64,000 nt of DNA, taken from assembly GCF_001305515.1 (NCBI RefSeq), contig NZ_LJYW01000001.1:668307-732306 (forward strand), written 5' to 3'. Every line of letters begins with the position of its first letter. Positions within the stretch are counted from its first letter, which is position 1. The DNA comes from Prosthecodimorpha hirschii (GTDB lineage Bacteria; Pseudomonadota; Alphaproteobacteria; Rhizobiales; Ancalomicrobiaceae). The translations under genes and the position numbers were made by a program. Positions 53,845 to 63,502 of the stretch are shown piece after piece. Below the pieces are notes generated by a model, which was given only the letters and a program-made list of their open reading frames with translations, searched no databases and was not told the origin of the DNA.

Positions 53845-53864
53845 GTGCGGGTATCCGGTCGATC

Positions 53865-53881
53865 ATGCATGAAACGTGCAT
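53865..53881. promoter_or_regulatory. Putative Lrp-type operator in the lrp/hppD gap
   Basis: An inverted repeat ATGCA-N7-TGCAT lies 20 bp upstream of the Lrp-type start and 91 bp upstream of hppD, in an A+T-richer patch of the divergent gap. Spacing and symmetry suit a dimeric Lrp/AsnC regulator. Confidence 0.4.
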
Positions 53882-53972
53882 AATCTAATCGGTTCGCCCG
53901 CAATTCGCACGCCTCTTGCGCATACTTCCCGCGACACTGGTGCATCGCCGTTTCACGAGGAGGAATGCCGCG

Positions 53973-55085
53973 ATGGGCCCCTTTCCGCACGATGCCGCCG
54001 CTGCCGTGATCGACGCCGCCAACCCGATGGGGACGGACGGTTTCGAATTCATCGAGTTCGCCCACCCGAACCCGGACGAACTGGCCGCCCTGTTCGCCCG
54101 CATGGGCTTCGCGCCGGTCGCCCGGCATCGCTCCAAGCGGGTCACGCTCTGGCGCCAGGGCGACGTGAACTATGTGATCAATGCCGAGCCGGACAGCTTC
54201 GCGGCCGACTTCGCGCGCCGCCACGGCCCCTGCGTCTGCGCCATGGGCTTCCGGGTGGTCGATGCCGCCCATGCGTTGAAGCGCGCCGTCGAACTGGGCG
54301 CCACCCCGGTCGCCTCCCGCGTCGGCCCCGGTGAACTGGCCATTCCGGCGATCGAGGGCATCGGCGGTTCGCTGATCTATTTCGTCGACCGCTACGGCGC
54401 CAAGGGCTCGATCTGGGAGATCGATTTCGAGTGGACCGGCGCACGCGACCCCGCGCCTGAGGGCGCCGGCCTCTACTATCTCGACCACCTGACCCACAAC
54501 GTCCATCGCGGCCGCATGGACCATTGGGCCGACTGGTACGCCCGGCTCTTCAACTTCCGCCAGATCCGCTATTTCGACATCGAGGGCAAGCTGACCGGGC
54601 TGACCAGCCGGGCCATGACCAGCCCTTGCGGCAAGATTCGCATCCCGATCAACCAGTCGGCCGACGACAAGAGCCAGATCGAGGAATATCTGAGGGAATA
54701 CAAGGGCGAAGGCATCCAGCACATCGCCTGCGGCTGCCGCGACATCTACGCGTCCGTGGAGGCGCTGCGCGCCAACGGTCTGCCCTTCATGCCGGCGCCG
54801 CCCGCAACCTATTATGCGAAGATCGACGACCGCCTGCCCGGCCACGGCGAATCCATCGACCGTCTGGCCGCCAACGGCATCCTGATCGACGGCGAGGGCG
54901 TGGTCGACGGCGGCACCACCAAGGTGCTCCTGCAGATCTTCTCCGGCACCGTGGTCGGCCCGATCTTCTTCGAGTTCATCGAGCGCAAGGGTGACGACGG
55001 CTTCGGCGAGGGCAATTTCCGCGCCCTGTTCGAATCGATCGAGGAAGACCAGATCCGGCGCGGGGTGCTGTCGGCCGCCGAATGA
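53973..55085 (+). CDS. hppD: 4-Hydroxyphenylpyruvate dioxygenase
   Basis: A 370-residue non-heme iron dioxygenase that converts 4-hydroxyphenylpyruvate to homogentisate in tyrosine catabolism. Two vicinal-oxygen-chelate domains are visible; the C-terminal one carries the iron ligands His (YLDHLTHNV), His (IQHIACGCRDIY) and Glu (PIFFEFIERKG), plus the C-terminal helix GNFRALFESIEEDQIRRGVL typical of HPPD. ATG 53973 follows GAGGAGG (53957-53963). The N-terminal part (FEFIEFAHPNPDELAALFARMGF) is also standard. No homogentisate dioxygenase gene lies nearby. Confidence 0.95.
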   Translation: MGPFPHDAAAAVIDAANPMGTDGFEFIEFAHPNPDELAALFARMGFAPVARHRSKRVTLWRQGDVNYVINAEPDSFAADFARRHGPCVCAMGFRVVDAAHALKRAVELGATPVASRVGPGELAIPAIEGIGGSLIYFVDRYGAKGSIWEIDFEWTGARDPAPEGAGLYYLDHLTHNVHRGRMDHWADWYARLFNFRQIRYFDIEGKLTGLTSRAMTSPCGKIRIPINQSADDKSQIEEYLREYKGEGIQHIACGCRDIYASVEALRANGLPFMPAPPATYYAKIDDRLPGHGESIDRLAANGILIDGEGVVDGGTTKVLLQIFSGTVVGPIFFEFIERKGDDGFGEGNFRALFESIEEDQIRRGVLSAAE

Positions 55086-55206
55086 TACCAACGGCCCAGG
55101 ATGCTGACGCATCGGGCCATTGAAGTAACGCGAATTTCTCATAGGCGTCAGAGGCATGAGAAAATCGCGTATCGAATACCGACGATCATTCCATGACCGT
55201 CGGTAT
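55083..55206. repeat. Composite palindromic element B (two to three hairpins inside a terminal inverted repeat)
   Basis: Terminal arms ATACCAACGG (from 55085) and CCGTCGGTAT (to 55206) pair with one mismatch. Inside are a GGCCC/GGGCC hairpin (about 55088-55121, with an inner ATGC/GCAT stem) and a second with 15-bp arms and one mismatch (55128-55142 with 55156-55170). A third, alternative stem pairs ATACCGACG (55176-55184) with CGTCGGTAT. The element starts at the hppD stop and occupies most of the gap to the cytochrome gene. It has the architecture of a small MITE-like or REP-like element. Confidence 0.65.
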
Positions 55207-55272
55207 GAGGCGACCGACGGCAGCATCGGCCCGGCGCCGCCCCGACCCTCCCGGCCGGGGCGGCGTTTGGGC

Positions 55273-56097
55273 TCACTTCAGCGTGCGCAGATAGGCGACG
55301 ATCGAATCGAGATCGGCCGCCGCCATGTTCTTGTAGTAGCCGAAGCCCATCGGCGGGGTCAGGCGGCGTCCGTCCTTCGAGACGCCGGTGGTGATCGCCC
55401 GCTTGATCTCGTCATCCGACCAGGAGCCGAGATGCGAGGCGTTGAGCGCCGGCGCGACGCTGGCGCCCCAGGGACCCTTGAACACCGCGCCGCCCTGGAA
55501 GGGCTTGCCTTCGGTATCCGGCCCGTGCGCGCCCATCGGCGAATGACACTCGATGCAGTGGCCGAGCGCCGTCACCAGATAGCGGCCATAGGCGGCCTTG
55601 TCGGACCGGCTCGGCGCCTCCACCTTGCCGACCGGCGGGCCATAGGCGGGCGGCAGCGGGAACTTGTACTCGGAGGCCGCCACCTTGCCGGCGACCGGCT
55701 TGGTCTGCTGCAGATAGGCGACGATCGCCTTCACGTCCTCGTCGGCCATCTTGCGATACTGGCCGATCGGCATCGGCGGGCCGATGATGCTGCCATCGGG
55801 GCGCTTGCCTTCGCGGATGGCCAGGATGATCTGCGCCTCGGTCCACTTGCCGATGCCGGTCTCCTTGTCGGAGGTGATGTTCGGCACCCGGGCGACCATG
55901 CCCTCGTCGGGAATTTCCATGCCGCCGGCGAGGTCCCGGTCGGCCAGGGGGCCGTTCGGCGTCTGAACCGTGTGGCAGTTGCCGCAGGCGACGATGGATT
56001 TCATCAGATAGGCGCCGCGCTCGACCGACGTCTCCGCCATGGCCGACGCGCTGCCGGCCGCGATGATCGCGGCCGCAAAGGCCAGAGTCCATTTCAT
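55273..56097 (-). CDS. Periplasmic diheme cytochrome c
   Basis: A 274-residue secreted electron carrier. Sec signal MKWTLAFAAAIIAAGSASAMAE (cleavage near residue 21); two class I cytochrome c domains with heme motifs CGNCH (about residue 38) and CIECH (about 181). Met ligand candidates are in PPMPIGQYRKM and TPPMGFGYYKNM. The layout resembles the cytochrome subunits of alcohol, aldehyde and gluconate-type dehydrogenases, but no such dehydrogenase gene is adjacent, so the partner is unknown. It stands alone on the minus strand. Confidence 0.92.
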   Translation of the reverse strand: MKWTLAFAAAIIAAGSASAMAETSVERGAYLMKSIVACGNCHTVQTPNGPLADRDLAGGMEIPDEGMVARVPNITSDKETGIGKWTEAQIILAIREGKRPDGSIIGPPMPIGQYRKMADEDVKAIVAYLQQTKPVAGKVAASEYKFPLPPAYGPPVGKVEAPSRSDKAAYGRYLVTALGHCIECHSPMGAHGPDTEGKPFQGGAVFKGPWGASVAPALNASHLGSWSDDEIKRAITTGVSKDGRRLTPPMGFGYYKNMAAADLDSIVAYLRTLK

Positions 56098-56220
56098 GCT
56101 GTTCTCCCGTCCTGATCCGTCACCCCCGACAGACGGTGCGAGATTGCATGCATAAGCAGAAAAACGGAAGGGCCGGCATGCGCTGCGCCGACCCTCCGGG
56201 AACGGAAATCCGATCGGCGG

Positions 56221-57546
56221 TCAGCCGGTTGTCACCGCCGTCTCGACATCGGACGGATCGATCTGGCGGCTGAGCCCCCGGGCGAGCTTGTCGCGGTCGA
56301 GTTCGCCTTCCCACCAGGCGACCACGATGCAGGCGACGCCGTTTCCGGTGATGTTGGTCAGGGCGCGGCATTCGCTCATGAACTTGTCGATGCCGAGGAC
56401 GATCGCCATGCCGGGAACGAGCGCCGGATTGACCACGGCAAGCGTGGCGGCCAGCGTGATGAAGCCGGCGCCGGTCACCCCGCTCGCCCCCTTCGAGGTC
56501 AGCATGGCGACGACCAGGATGGTGATCTGCTGGCTGAAGTCGAGATGCACGCCCATCGCCTGGGCGATGAACAGGGTCGCCAGGGTCATGTAGATGTTGG
56601 TGCCGTCGAGGTTGAACGAATAGCCGGTCGGAACGACCAGGCCGACGACCGACTTCGAGCAGCCGAGCCGCTCGAGCTTTTCCATCAGCTGCGGCAGCGC
56701 GCTCTCCGACGAGGAGGTGCCGAGAACGATCAGCAGTTCGTCCTTGATGTAGGCCAGGAACTTGAAGATCGAGAAGCCGGCGATGCGCGCGATGGTGCCC
56801 AGCACCACGACCACGAACAGCACGGCGGTCAGGTAGAAGGTCGCGATCAGGCCGGCGAGGTTGGACAGCGCCTGCGGGCCGAACTTGCCGACCGTGTAGG
56901 CCATCGCGCCGAAGGCGCCGATGGGCGCGGCCTTCATGACGATGGCGATCACGCCGAAGATGGCATGCGCCACGTCGTCGACCAGCGAGCGGACGGTATG
57001 GCCGCGGTCGCCGAGCGCCATCAGGGCGAAACCGAACAGGATGGCGAACAGCAGCACCTGCAGGATGTCGCCCTTGGCGAAGGCGCCGACGACGCTTTCC
57101 GGGATCAGGTTCAGCACGAAGTCGACCGACTTCATCTCGCCGGCCTGCTTGGTGTATTGCGCCACCGCCGCGGCATCGGGCGCCTTGCCGCCGAAGCCGG
57201 CGCCCGGCTGCAGGATGTTGCCGACCAGAAGCCCGATGGCGAGCGCGAAGGTGGAGACGATCTCGAAATAGATCAACGCCTTGACGCCGACCCGGCCGAC
57301 CTTCTTGGCATCCTGGATATGGGCGATGCCGGACACCACCGTGCAGAAGATGATCGGCGCGATCACCATCTTGATCAGCTTCACGAAGCCGTCGCCGAGC
57401 GCCTTGATCCACTCGTTGGTGGCGAAGCTCGGCCAGAGCCAGCCGACCAAGCCGCCCAGGACGATCGCCAGCAGGACCTGCACATAAAGCAATTTCAGTA
57501 GTGGTTTGCGCGCACGCGGAACATCGGCGACGGTGATTGTGGCCAT
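56221..57546 (-). CDS. dctA: Dicarboxylate/amino acid:cation symporter (DctA)
   Basis: A 441-residue member of the DAACS family with eight helices and two re-entrant loops. Hallmarks: [18 protein letters not shown], the Ser-rich loop [21 protein letters not shown], the substrate/ion motif [26 protein letters not shown] and [21 protein letters not shown] (Asn/Thr ligand site). It imports succinate, fumarate and malate with protons or Na+. ATG 57546 is the standard start ([24 protein letters not shown]). No dctB/dctD two-component genes lie beside it. Confidence 0.95.
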   Translation of the reverse strand: MATITVADVPRARKPLLKLLYVQVLLAIVLGGLVGWLWPSFATNEWIKALGDGFVKLIKMVIAPIIFCTVVSGIAHIQDAKKVGRVGVKALIYFEIVSTFALAIGLLVGNILQPGAGFGGKAPDAAAVAQYTKQAGEMKSVDFVLNLIPESVVGAFAKGDILQVLLFAILFGFALMALGDRGHTVRSLVDDVAHAIFGVIAIVMKAAPIGAFGAMAYTVGKFGPQALSNLAGLIATFYLTAVLFVVVVLGTIARIAGFSIFKFLAYIKDELLIVLGTSSSESALPQLMEKLERLGCSKSVVGLVVPTGYSFNLDGTNIYMTLATLFIAQAMGVHLDFSQQITILVVAMLTSKGASGVTGAGFITLAATLAVVNPALVPGMAIVLGIDKFMSECRALTNITGNGVACIVVAWWEGELDRDKLARGLSRQIDPSDVETAVTTG

Positions 57547-57884
57547 GCTGTCCTCCCCTGACCCGAGCTCCGGCAATAACGTGACGTCCCACAGCCGTTC
57601 AAGACCGCGAGATCGTTGCATCGAAAAATTTTCTCAAGATGATATTTCGCTGATAATTTCAATCATCAAAGAATGATACTGGGCAACAACTTCGGAAATG
57701 CGGTGCGTCTGCATTCGGCGCGACGATTTTCGAGGTGGCAGTCGGGGAATCCGGACGATGATTCATCGCCGAATCCGGCATGCGCCTGCGCCGTCGCGCG
57801 AATACGGGACGGCACGGGCGGATGGCGTGCGGTCGGGAGATCCGGAGCGGAAACGGCCGCCGCGGCAGCGGCGGCGGGCCGGTT
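57547..57884. other. Intergenic gap upstream of dctA
   Basis: A 338-bp gap on the minus strand between the AsmA-like gene and dctA. It contains a marked A+T-rich block (about 57618-57680), the likely dctA promoter area, a perfect 13-bp palindrome CGATGA-T-TCATCG (57756-57768), and a terminator-like hairpin next to the AsmA-like stop. No sigma54 promoter with the expected spacing was found. Confidence 0.5.
57856..57875 (-). terminator. Terminator-like hairpin after the AsmA-like gene
   Basis: GCCGCCGC-N4-GCGGCGGC, a perfect 8-bp stem, lies 9 bp after the stop codon at 57885 on the minus strand and is followed by CGTTTCC, a minimal U-tract. Confidence 0.4.
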
Positions 57885-60800
57885 TCAGCGTTCGGGCGGC
57901 AGTTCGACGCGGCCGTCGTCGACGCGGTATTCGAAGATGCGCCGGAATATGCCCGGCGCAATGGCCGAGATCGGGTTGAACTGCAGCACCGGATTGTCGA
58001 CCGAGCCGACCACCTTGAAGGTGACGCCGACCAGGCCCTCGTTGCGCCCGGCCCCGACGATCTCGCCGAAGAGCGGGATGCGGCTGACCAGATTGTTGAG
58101 GCCATAGAGCGGGATGAAGGTGCCGGCCACGTTCAGCCGCTGGTTCACCAGATCGATCTGGCCGCTCATGGTGGCGCCCGTCGCCTGCCCCTTCGCGATG
58201 CCGTCCGAAACCGTGATGACGCCCTTGCGCATGGCGAAATTGACCTGAAAGCGATCGAAGCTCGCATCCTCGGTCACGGGCACGTCGCGCACCGCGACCT
58301 CGCGCAGGCCGTCATTGGTGGTGCGCAACGAGGCGACGCGCTCGTTCTTCGGCGGCAGCAGGCCGAAGCCGACGATCTTGACGACACCGTCGGCCGAACC
58401 CGGTCCGGACAGCACCGCCGACAGCCGCAGCGAACCGCCGCGCAGCCGCTCGTAGACATCCAGGAAGCCGAGCACCGCGCCGGCATCGTCGGAATTGACC
58501 GTCAGCACGCGCCGGTTTCCGTCCGGCCGGATGCTGATCTCGACCGACCGGCCGCCCGGCGCGCGCGCCGTCATCTGCAGGCGGATGACCGTCTGGTTGC
58601 GGATCTGAGCGTCGATCAGCACGTCTGTCAGCGCCACGTCGTTGAAGCCGACCAGACGGGCGGCCCGCGCCTTGACGATCAGGTCGCTCAGCTTCTTCGG
58701 ATCGACTTCGTTCGGTTCGCCCTGCTTCTTCAGCGAAGCGAGCAGACTGCGCAGGTCGAAGCTGCCGGCCTCGAAATTGACCGCCAGCGCCTGATCGGCG
58801 CCGCGCTGCAGGCGGATGCGCGCATCGTCGCCCCGGCGCAAGGCGAAGCGCTGGAAATCGGCCGTCGCCAGGCGCTTGTCCTTGTCGACCGTCATCGAGC
58901 CCTTGACCTGCAGGCCCTCCGATTCGATCGAGAAATTGTCGACCCGCGTCCCGCCGCGCTCGTCGTCGACGAGATCGAGACTGGCGCGCGCGGGCACGCC
59001 CGCCCCCTTGGTCCAGCCGAACTGCGGCACGAACAGCCGCGCTCCGGTCATATCGGCGATGATCCGCTTCACCTGCTCGTTGGCGCCCGGCTGCCCGATC
59101 TCGATCTTGAGCGGGCCGGCGACCATGCCGGCGAGATCGAGCCCCATGCGGGCGCGCGCCGCGTCGTCGAGCGTCATGGCGAAATCGCGACGCTCCTGCG
59201 CGCTCGAACTCTCGCTCGGCTCGAACATGTTCACGTCGGTCGGGACGCCCTCGATCTTGGCCTTGCCGGTGATGGTCGTCCCGCGACGGTCGACCGCAAC
59301 CTTCAGCGCGCCTTCGGAGAAGCGGCGGCCGAGGATCGGCGAGGGGCTGCCGAACTTGTCGAGCGTGCCTTCGAACTTGTAGTCGAGCGAGGCCGGATCG
59401 AACGGCTTGTGGAAGGTCAGGTCGACCCGGCCGCGCACGTCGCCGGTGCCGGCGAGGCCGTCGAGCTTGATGCCCGCCCCGGACAGCAGCGCCAGCGGCT
59501 CGGCTTCGATGATCTCGCCGAGGGCGAGATTGTCGCCGGCGACGCGCATCTCCATCGAGGCGCGCGGGCTCTTGCGGACGGCGTCGGGGATGTCGAGCTT
59601 GAAGGAGACGACCGTCGGCCGGCGCGGATGCCGCGTCAGGACCGACGACTTGTCGATGGTCACCTCGAAGCGCTTCTTCTCCATCGCGATGCGACCCTCG
59701 GCGCCGATCAGATCCGGCAGATCCCCGAAGGTCTTGGATTGGGTCGCATCGAAGCGGGCCGACAGGCGGACGGCCTCGGGCGGCCAGAGCGGCGGATCGA
59801 CCAGCAGCGGGATCTGGAGCTGCGCGATCGCGTCGTGCAGCCGGCCCGACTTGACGTTGTTGATGAACCAGTCGCGCGCACCGGTCGCCGCGAAATGCGG
59901 CCAGAGCTTCGCCACCGTGGCGGCTTCGACCGTGGTGAAGACCACATTGACGACGACCAGCGGCTTGGGCTGGGCGAAATCGAGATGGCCGACGGCCCGG
60001 GCGGCGCCGCCGGCGAAGTGGATCTGCAGGTCGTCAACATGGAACACCTGCCGGCCGGTCTCGTAGCCTCCGACCAGGGTCACGGCCTTCAGCTCGACCG
60101 GCTTGCCCGAAACGTCGCGCGGGGCGACCTGGCCGCGATCGAGCGAGATCGCCGTTTCCCAGCGCTCCGACTTGCCGGGGACCGGCGGCGTCACGGACCC
60201 CTTCAGGGCGATCAGCGTCGGCCCGACCTGCAGCGAGGCCGTCTCGATGGCGATGCTGTCCTTGCCGCGCGCCCAGGAGACGCCGACCTGGCCCTCGTCG
60301 ACGACGATCTCGTCCTCCGGCTCCTTGCCGAACCGGAACAGGCCGGCACCGATGCGCAGGTCGAGGCGCGCGCCGAGCAGCCGATCGGCGGCATCGTAGT
60401 CGACCCGCGCGTGAGGATAGATCGGCATCTCGACCTTCAGGTCCGGATCGCCGGCCCCGAACAGATCCTTCACGGTCACATCGCGGGCGCCGAATTCCAG
60501 GCTGTGGCTGGCGCCGTCGGCCGCGGTCAGATGGCGCAGCCGCATCGACCAGCGGCCGACCTCGCCGCGCGCCGAGAAGCCGAGATCGATATCGCCCTCC
60601 GCGGTCCGGAACAGGCTGGTCGCCTCCACGTCCGGAATGACCACCTTGCGGGTCTTGCCGTCGCCATCCGCCCGGATCAGCACGATGGAGCCGCGCCGCG
60701 TGGTGATGGACTCCAGCCCCTGGGCGCGAACCAGCGTCAGGTTCCGCGTCAGCGCGCGCCCGAAGGCCTCGAGCCGCGTCAGAAGCAGCGAGGCGCCGAC

Positions 60801-61361
60801 CACCTGTCGGTCGGCCCGCGGGGCGACGGTGGTGGCCCCTTCGACCGCCGCGACGCCGGGCTTCGGCTGACCGGGGGCGGGAACGAACGTCTCTTCCAGG
60901 TCCGGCGGGCGCGACTGGCGCTCTCGATCGAGCGCGGGCAGATCGAACACCACCTGGGCGTCGTCGAGGTCGAGCGACACCGGCTTGAACTGGCCGAGCA
61001 GGATGGGCAGGCTCTGCAGGCGGATTTCGGCCCGCGGCACCACCGCGGTCAGACCTGTGCCCGGCTCGCCGACCGTCACGTCCTGCAGCCGGATGGACAG
61101 CCCGGCGCTGAAGCTGCCGGCAAGCTCGGCCTTGCCGATCACCGTCTTGCGACCCGATCCGAGCGCGTCCGAGACGACGCCTTCGGCGATCCGCGCAATC
61201 GTCGCAACTTCGAGCGGGCCGCTGGCAAGGCGGACCGCGAACGCCCCGAAGGCTAGGACCAAAACAAGAACGACAAGGGCGCCTGTGCCGAAACAGATGC
61301 GAAGCATCCGCGGTCCCCGTCGGCGAGCCCCCTCACCTGTCCTTCGTTCGCGCGCCATCAT
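57885..61361 (-). CDS. AsmA/YhdP-like large envelope protein
   Basis: A 1158-residue protein with a short cytoplasmic Arg-rich start, one membrane helix (ICFGTGALVVLVLVLAFGAFAVRL, about 22-45) and a very long periplasmic part rich in beta-strands. The C-terminal AsmA-like region carries the family signature GTFIPLYGLNNLVSRIPLFGEIVGAGRNEGLVGVTF followed by LQFNPISAIAPGIFRRIFEY. YhdP/TamB/AsmA proteins are thought to form bridges that move phospholipids between the inner and outer membranes. ATG 61307 (MLRICFG) is an alternative start. It is a single-gene unit, divergent from bcp. Confidence 0.88.
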   Translation of the reverse strand: MMARERRTGEGARRRGPRMLRICFGTGALVVLVLVLAFGAFAVRLASGPLEVATIARIAEGVVSDALGSGRKTVIGKAELAGSFSAGLSIRLQDVTVGEPGTGLTAVVPRAEIRLQSLPILLGQFKPVSLDLDDAQVVFDLPALDRERQSRPPDLEETFVPAPGQPKPGVAAVEGATTVAPRADRQVVGASLLLTRLEAFGRALTRNLTLVRAQGLESITTRRGSIVLIRADGDGKTRKVVIPDVEATSLFRTAEGDIDLGFSARGEVGRWSMRLRHLTAADGASHSLEFGARDVTVKDLFGAGDPDLKVEMPIYPHARVDYDAADRLLGARLDLRIGAGLFRFGKEPEDEIVVDEGQVGVSWARGKDSIAIETASLQVGPTLIALKGSVTPPVPGKSERWETAISLDRGQVAPRDVSGKPVELKAVTLVGGYETGRQVFHVDDLQIHFAGGAARAVGHLDFAQPKPLVVVNVVFTTVEAATVAKLWPHFAATGARDWFINNVKSGRLHDAIAQLQIPLLVDPPLWPPEAVRLSARFDATQSKTFGDLPDLIGAEGRIAMEKKRFEVTIDKSSVLTRHPRRPTVVSFKLDIPDAVRKSPRASMEMRVAGDNLALGEIIEAEPLALLSGAGIKLDGLAGTGDVRGRVDLTFHKPFDPASLDYKFEGTLDKFGSPSPILGRRFSEGALKVAVDRRGTTITGKAKIEGVPTDVNMFEPSESSSAQERRDFAMTLDDAARARMGLDLAGMVAGPLKIEIGQPGANEQVKRIIADMTGARLFVPQFGWTKGAGVPARASLDLVDDERGGTRVDNFSIESEGLQVKGSMTVDKDKRLATADFQRFALRRGDDARIRLQRGADQALAVNFEAGSFDLRSLLASLKKQGEPNEVDPKKLSDLIVKARAARLVGFNDVALTDVLIDAQIRNQTVIRLQMTARAPGGRSVEISIRPDGNRRVLTVNSDDAGAVLGFLDVYERLRGGSLRLSAVLSGPGSADGVVKIVGFGLLPPKNERVASLRTTNDGLREVAVRDVPVTEDASFDRFQVNFAMRKGVITVSDGIAKGQATGATMSGQIDLVNQRLNVAGTFIPLYGLNNLVSRIPLFGEIVGAGRNEGLVGVTFKVVGSVDNPVLQFNPISAIAPGIFRRIFEYRVDDGRVELPPER

Positions 61362-61502
61362 GAGCCGAAAATTCGAAGTCCTCGTCTCGGCATCACTGTA
61401 AGGTCCTCCGCTTGCGACTCGATTTCATCCGCCCAAGGCTTGGCAGCGTACACTTCGCGGCTCTGGCTGTGACGATGAAACGCGACGAAAGGAAGGCGAC
61501 CC

Positions 61503-61967
61503 ATGGCGCTCTCGATCGGTGACACCATCCCCCCCTTCGACCTGCCCGGCGACGGCGGCACGCCGGTCCGGTCCGCCGACCTCGCCGGTCGGCCATTCGT
61601 GGTCTATTTCTACCCGAAGGACGACACGTCGGGCTGCACCAAGGAGGCGATCTCCTTTTCGTGCCTGGCCGATGCGTTCGCCGAAGCCAAGGTGCCGGTG
61701 ATCGGCGTTTCGCCCGACAGCGCCAAGAGCCACGACAAGTTCCGCGCCAAGCACGATCTCAAGGTCCGCCTGGCGGCCGACGAATCACACGCCATGCTCG
61801 AGGCCTGGGGCGTCTGGGCCGAAAAGAGCATGTATGGCCGCAAATATATGGGCGTGGAGCGGACCACGGTCCTGGTCGGGGCCGACGGCAAGGTCGCCCG
61901 CATCTGGCCGAAGGTGAAGGTCGAGGGTCACGCCGAAGAGGTCCTGGCTGCCGTCAAAGCGCTTTGA
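61503..61967 (+). CDS. bcp: Thioredoxin-dependent peroxiredoxin Bcp (PrxQ type)
   Basis: A 154-residue peroxiredoxin: GDTIPPFDLPGDGGTPV, FVVYFYPKDDTSGCTKEA with the peroxidatic Cys, and VIGVSPDSAKSHDKFRAKH. The usual resolving Cys five residues later is absent (Ile); a Cys occurs nine residues after the peroxidatic one (ISFSCLAD). It may work as a 1-Cys enzyme or use the displaced Cys. It reduces organic and hydrogen peroxides. ATG 61503 has GAAAGGAAG upstream. Confidence 0.94.
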   Translation: MALSIGDTIPPFDLPGDGGTPVRSADLAGRPFVVYFYPKDDTSGCTKEAISFSCLADAFAEAKVPVIGVSPDSAKSHDKFRAKHDLKVRLAADESHAMLEAWGVWAEKSMYGRKYMGVERTTVLVGADGKVARIWPKVKVEGHAEEVLAAVKAL

Positions 61968-62161
61968 CCGGCGCGACCGCCCCGGCCCCGACCTCGCCCC
62001 CGACCCTGGTGACATCGTCGGCGCGACGGGCGCCGGCGCCGGTCTTGGCGCGATGCCCCTATTCCGGGCGGACGTAACGGCACTGAGGCTTTGTTAACCC
62101 TAACCATGTGTAATCGACCCCAGCGATCGGTGCGGATCGCGCGTCAGTTGGGGTCGGTCGC

Positions 62162-63418
62162 ATGACGACGCGTTCACGAGTTCATCAGGATTTCGGCAAA
62201 CGCCGCGAGCCACCCCGCATTTCCTATACGTCGAACGGCAAGGTCCGCGCCCTGACCTTGAACCCGGCCCTGGTCGTCTCGCTGATCGGCGGCTTTGCCC
62301 TGTTCACCGTGATCTATCTGGGTGCGACGGCCTATCTTCTGTTCCGCGACGACCTGGTCGGCGCCGCCATTACCCGCCAGATCGACATGCGGCACGGCTA
62401 CGAGGATCGGATCGCCGCGCTGCGTGCGCAGATCGACCGGATCCAGTCCCGGCAGGTGCTCGACCAGAGTGCCTTCGAGGCGCGGATCGACCGGCTGACC
62501 GCGCGGCAGGATGGGTTGCGCGAATTCGAATCCCGCATCGGCGCGGTGCTCGACAAGGCCCGCCAGCAGGGCATGAAACTGCCGCTGCCGACCAGTGCCG
62601 CCACGGAGGGCGATGTCGGCCCGTCCAAGCCGCTGAAGGCCTCGACCTGGTTCGCCCCGGCGGGCGGCCGGCCGGACGGCACGGACGGCCGCGTCACCGC
62701 CCGGATCGACCGGGCGGAGGCCTCGATCGACCGGATGGCCCAGCGCCAGACCCTCGCCCTGGCCGCCCTGGCCGAAATGGCCGAGCGCGATGCCGGCCGC
62801 ATCGAGGCGGTCGTCGCCAAGCTCGGCCTGCGCTTCGGATCGCTCGCGTCCGCCGACAAGTCCGCGGCGCCCAGGCCGCGCGCCGCGGAAGGCGGCGTCG
62901 GCGGCCCGCTGGTCCCGATGATCGACCCCGCCGTCGCGGCGTGGCGCGCAGAGACCGCTCTCGACCGCCTGGCCGATCTGCGCCGCAATGCGGCGGCCCT
63001 GCCGCTCGGCGTACCGGTGCGCGGCGATGCCCAGGTCACCTCTGGCTTCGGCGGCCGCAGCGATCCCTTCCTGGGCGTGCTGGCGATGCATACCGGCATC
63101 GATTTCCGGGCCGACCTGGGCGATCCGGTGATCGCAACCGGTCCCGGCCAGATCGAAGAGGCCGGCCGGCAGGGCGGCTACGGATTGATGGTCGAGATCG
63201 ACCATGGCAACGGCATCTCGACCCGCTTCGGCCATCTCTCGCGCATTGCCGTCGAGGCCGGACAGACCGTCCGCGCCGGCCAGGTGATCGGCTATGCTGG
63301 TTCGACCGGCCGCTCGACCGGCCCGCATGTCCACTACGAGACGCGGGTCAACGGCGACGCCGTCAATCCCGCCGCCTGGCTCGACGCCGGCGAGAAGCTG
63401 CGCCCGGTCCTGCACTGA
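62162..63418 (+). CDS. M23-family peptidase with coiled-coil (envelope division/morphology type)
   Basis: A 418-residue membrane-anchored protein. After a cytoplasmic basic start comes one helix (PALVVSLIGGFALFTVIYLGATAYLLF, about 37-63), then coiled-coil segments (DRIAALRAQIDRIQSRQVL and others, about 75-130) and a second helical stretch. The C-terminal LytM/M23 domain (about 280-405) keeps the zinc motif HTGIDFRADLGDPV and HxH in GPHVHYETR. It cuts peptidoglycan cross-bridges or activates amidases. TTAACC near 62093 in its leader hints at CtrA-type control but is weak evidence. Confidence 0.92.
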   Translation: MTTRSRVHQDFGKRREPPRISYTSNGKVRALTLNPALVVSLIGGFALFTVIYLGATAYLLFRDDLVGAAITRQIDMRHGYEDRIAALRAQIDRIQSRQVLDQSAFEARIDRLTARQDGLREFESRIGAVLDKARQQGMKLPLPTSAATEGDVGPSKPLKASTWFAPAGGRPDGTDGRVTARIDRAEASIDRMAQRQTLALAALAEMAERDAGRIEAVVAKLGLRFGSLASADKSAAPRPRAAEGGVGGPLVPMIDPAVAAWRAETALDRLADLRRNAAALPLGVPVRGDAQVTSGFGGRSDPFLGVLAMHTGIDFRADLGDPVIATGPGQIEEAGRQGGYGLMVEIDHGNGISTRFGHLSRIAVEAGQTVRAGQVIGYAGSTGRSTGPHVHYETRVNGDAVNPAAWLDAGEKLRPVLH

Positions 63419-63502
63419 CCTCTTCACGGGCTGGGTGAACGCAGCCGCGCAAGGCGCAAAGGCCCCAACGTCGATGACCAGAGCCGGCCCCGACCGCTTG
63501 GC

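Noticed and set aside
57780-61256. 1158-residue open frame on the plus strand opposite the AsmA-like gene
   Set aside because: It is the antisense shadow of a real gene with a membrane helix and family signature. Its translation is Arg/Asp/Gln-rich without domains, as expected from GC-rich codon bias.
62085-62110. CtrA binding site before the M23 peptidase gene
   Set aside because: TTAACC is present, but the second half-site at the expected 7-bp spacing is imperfect; mentioned only as a hint in the gene entry.
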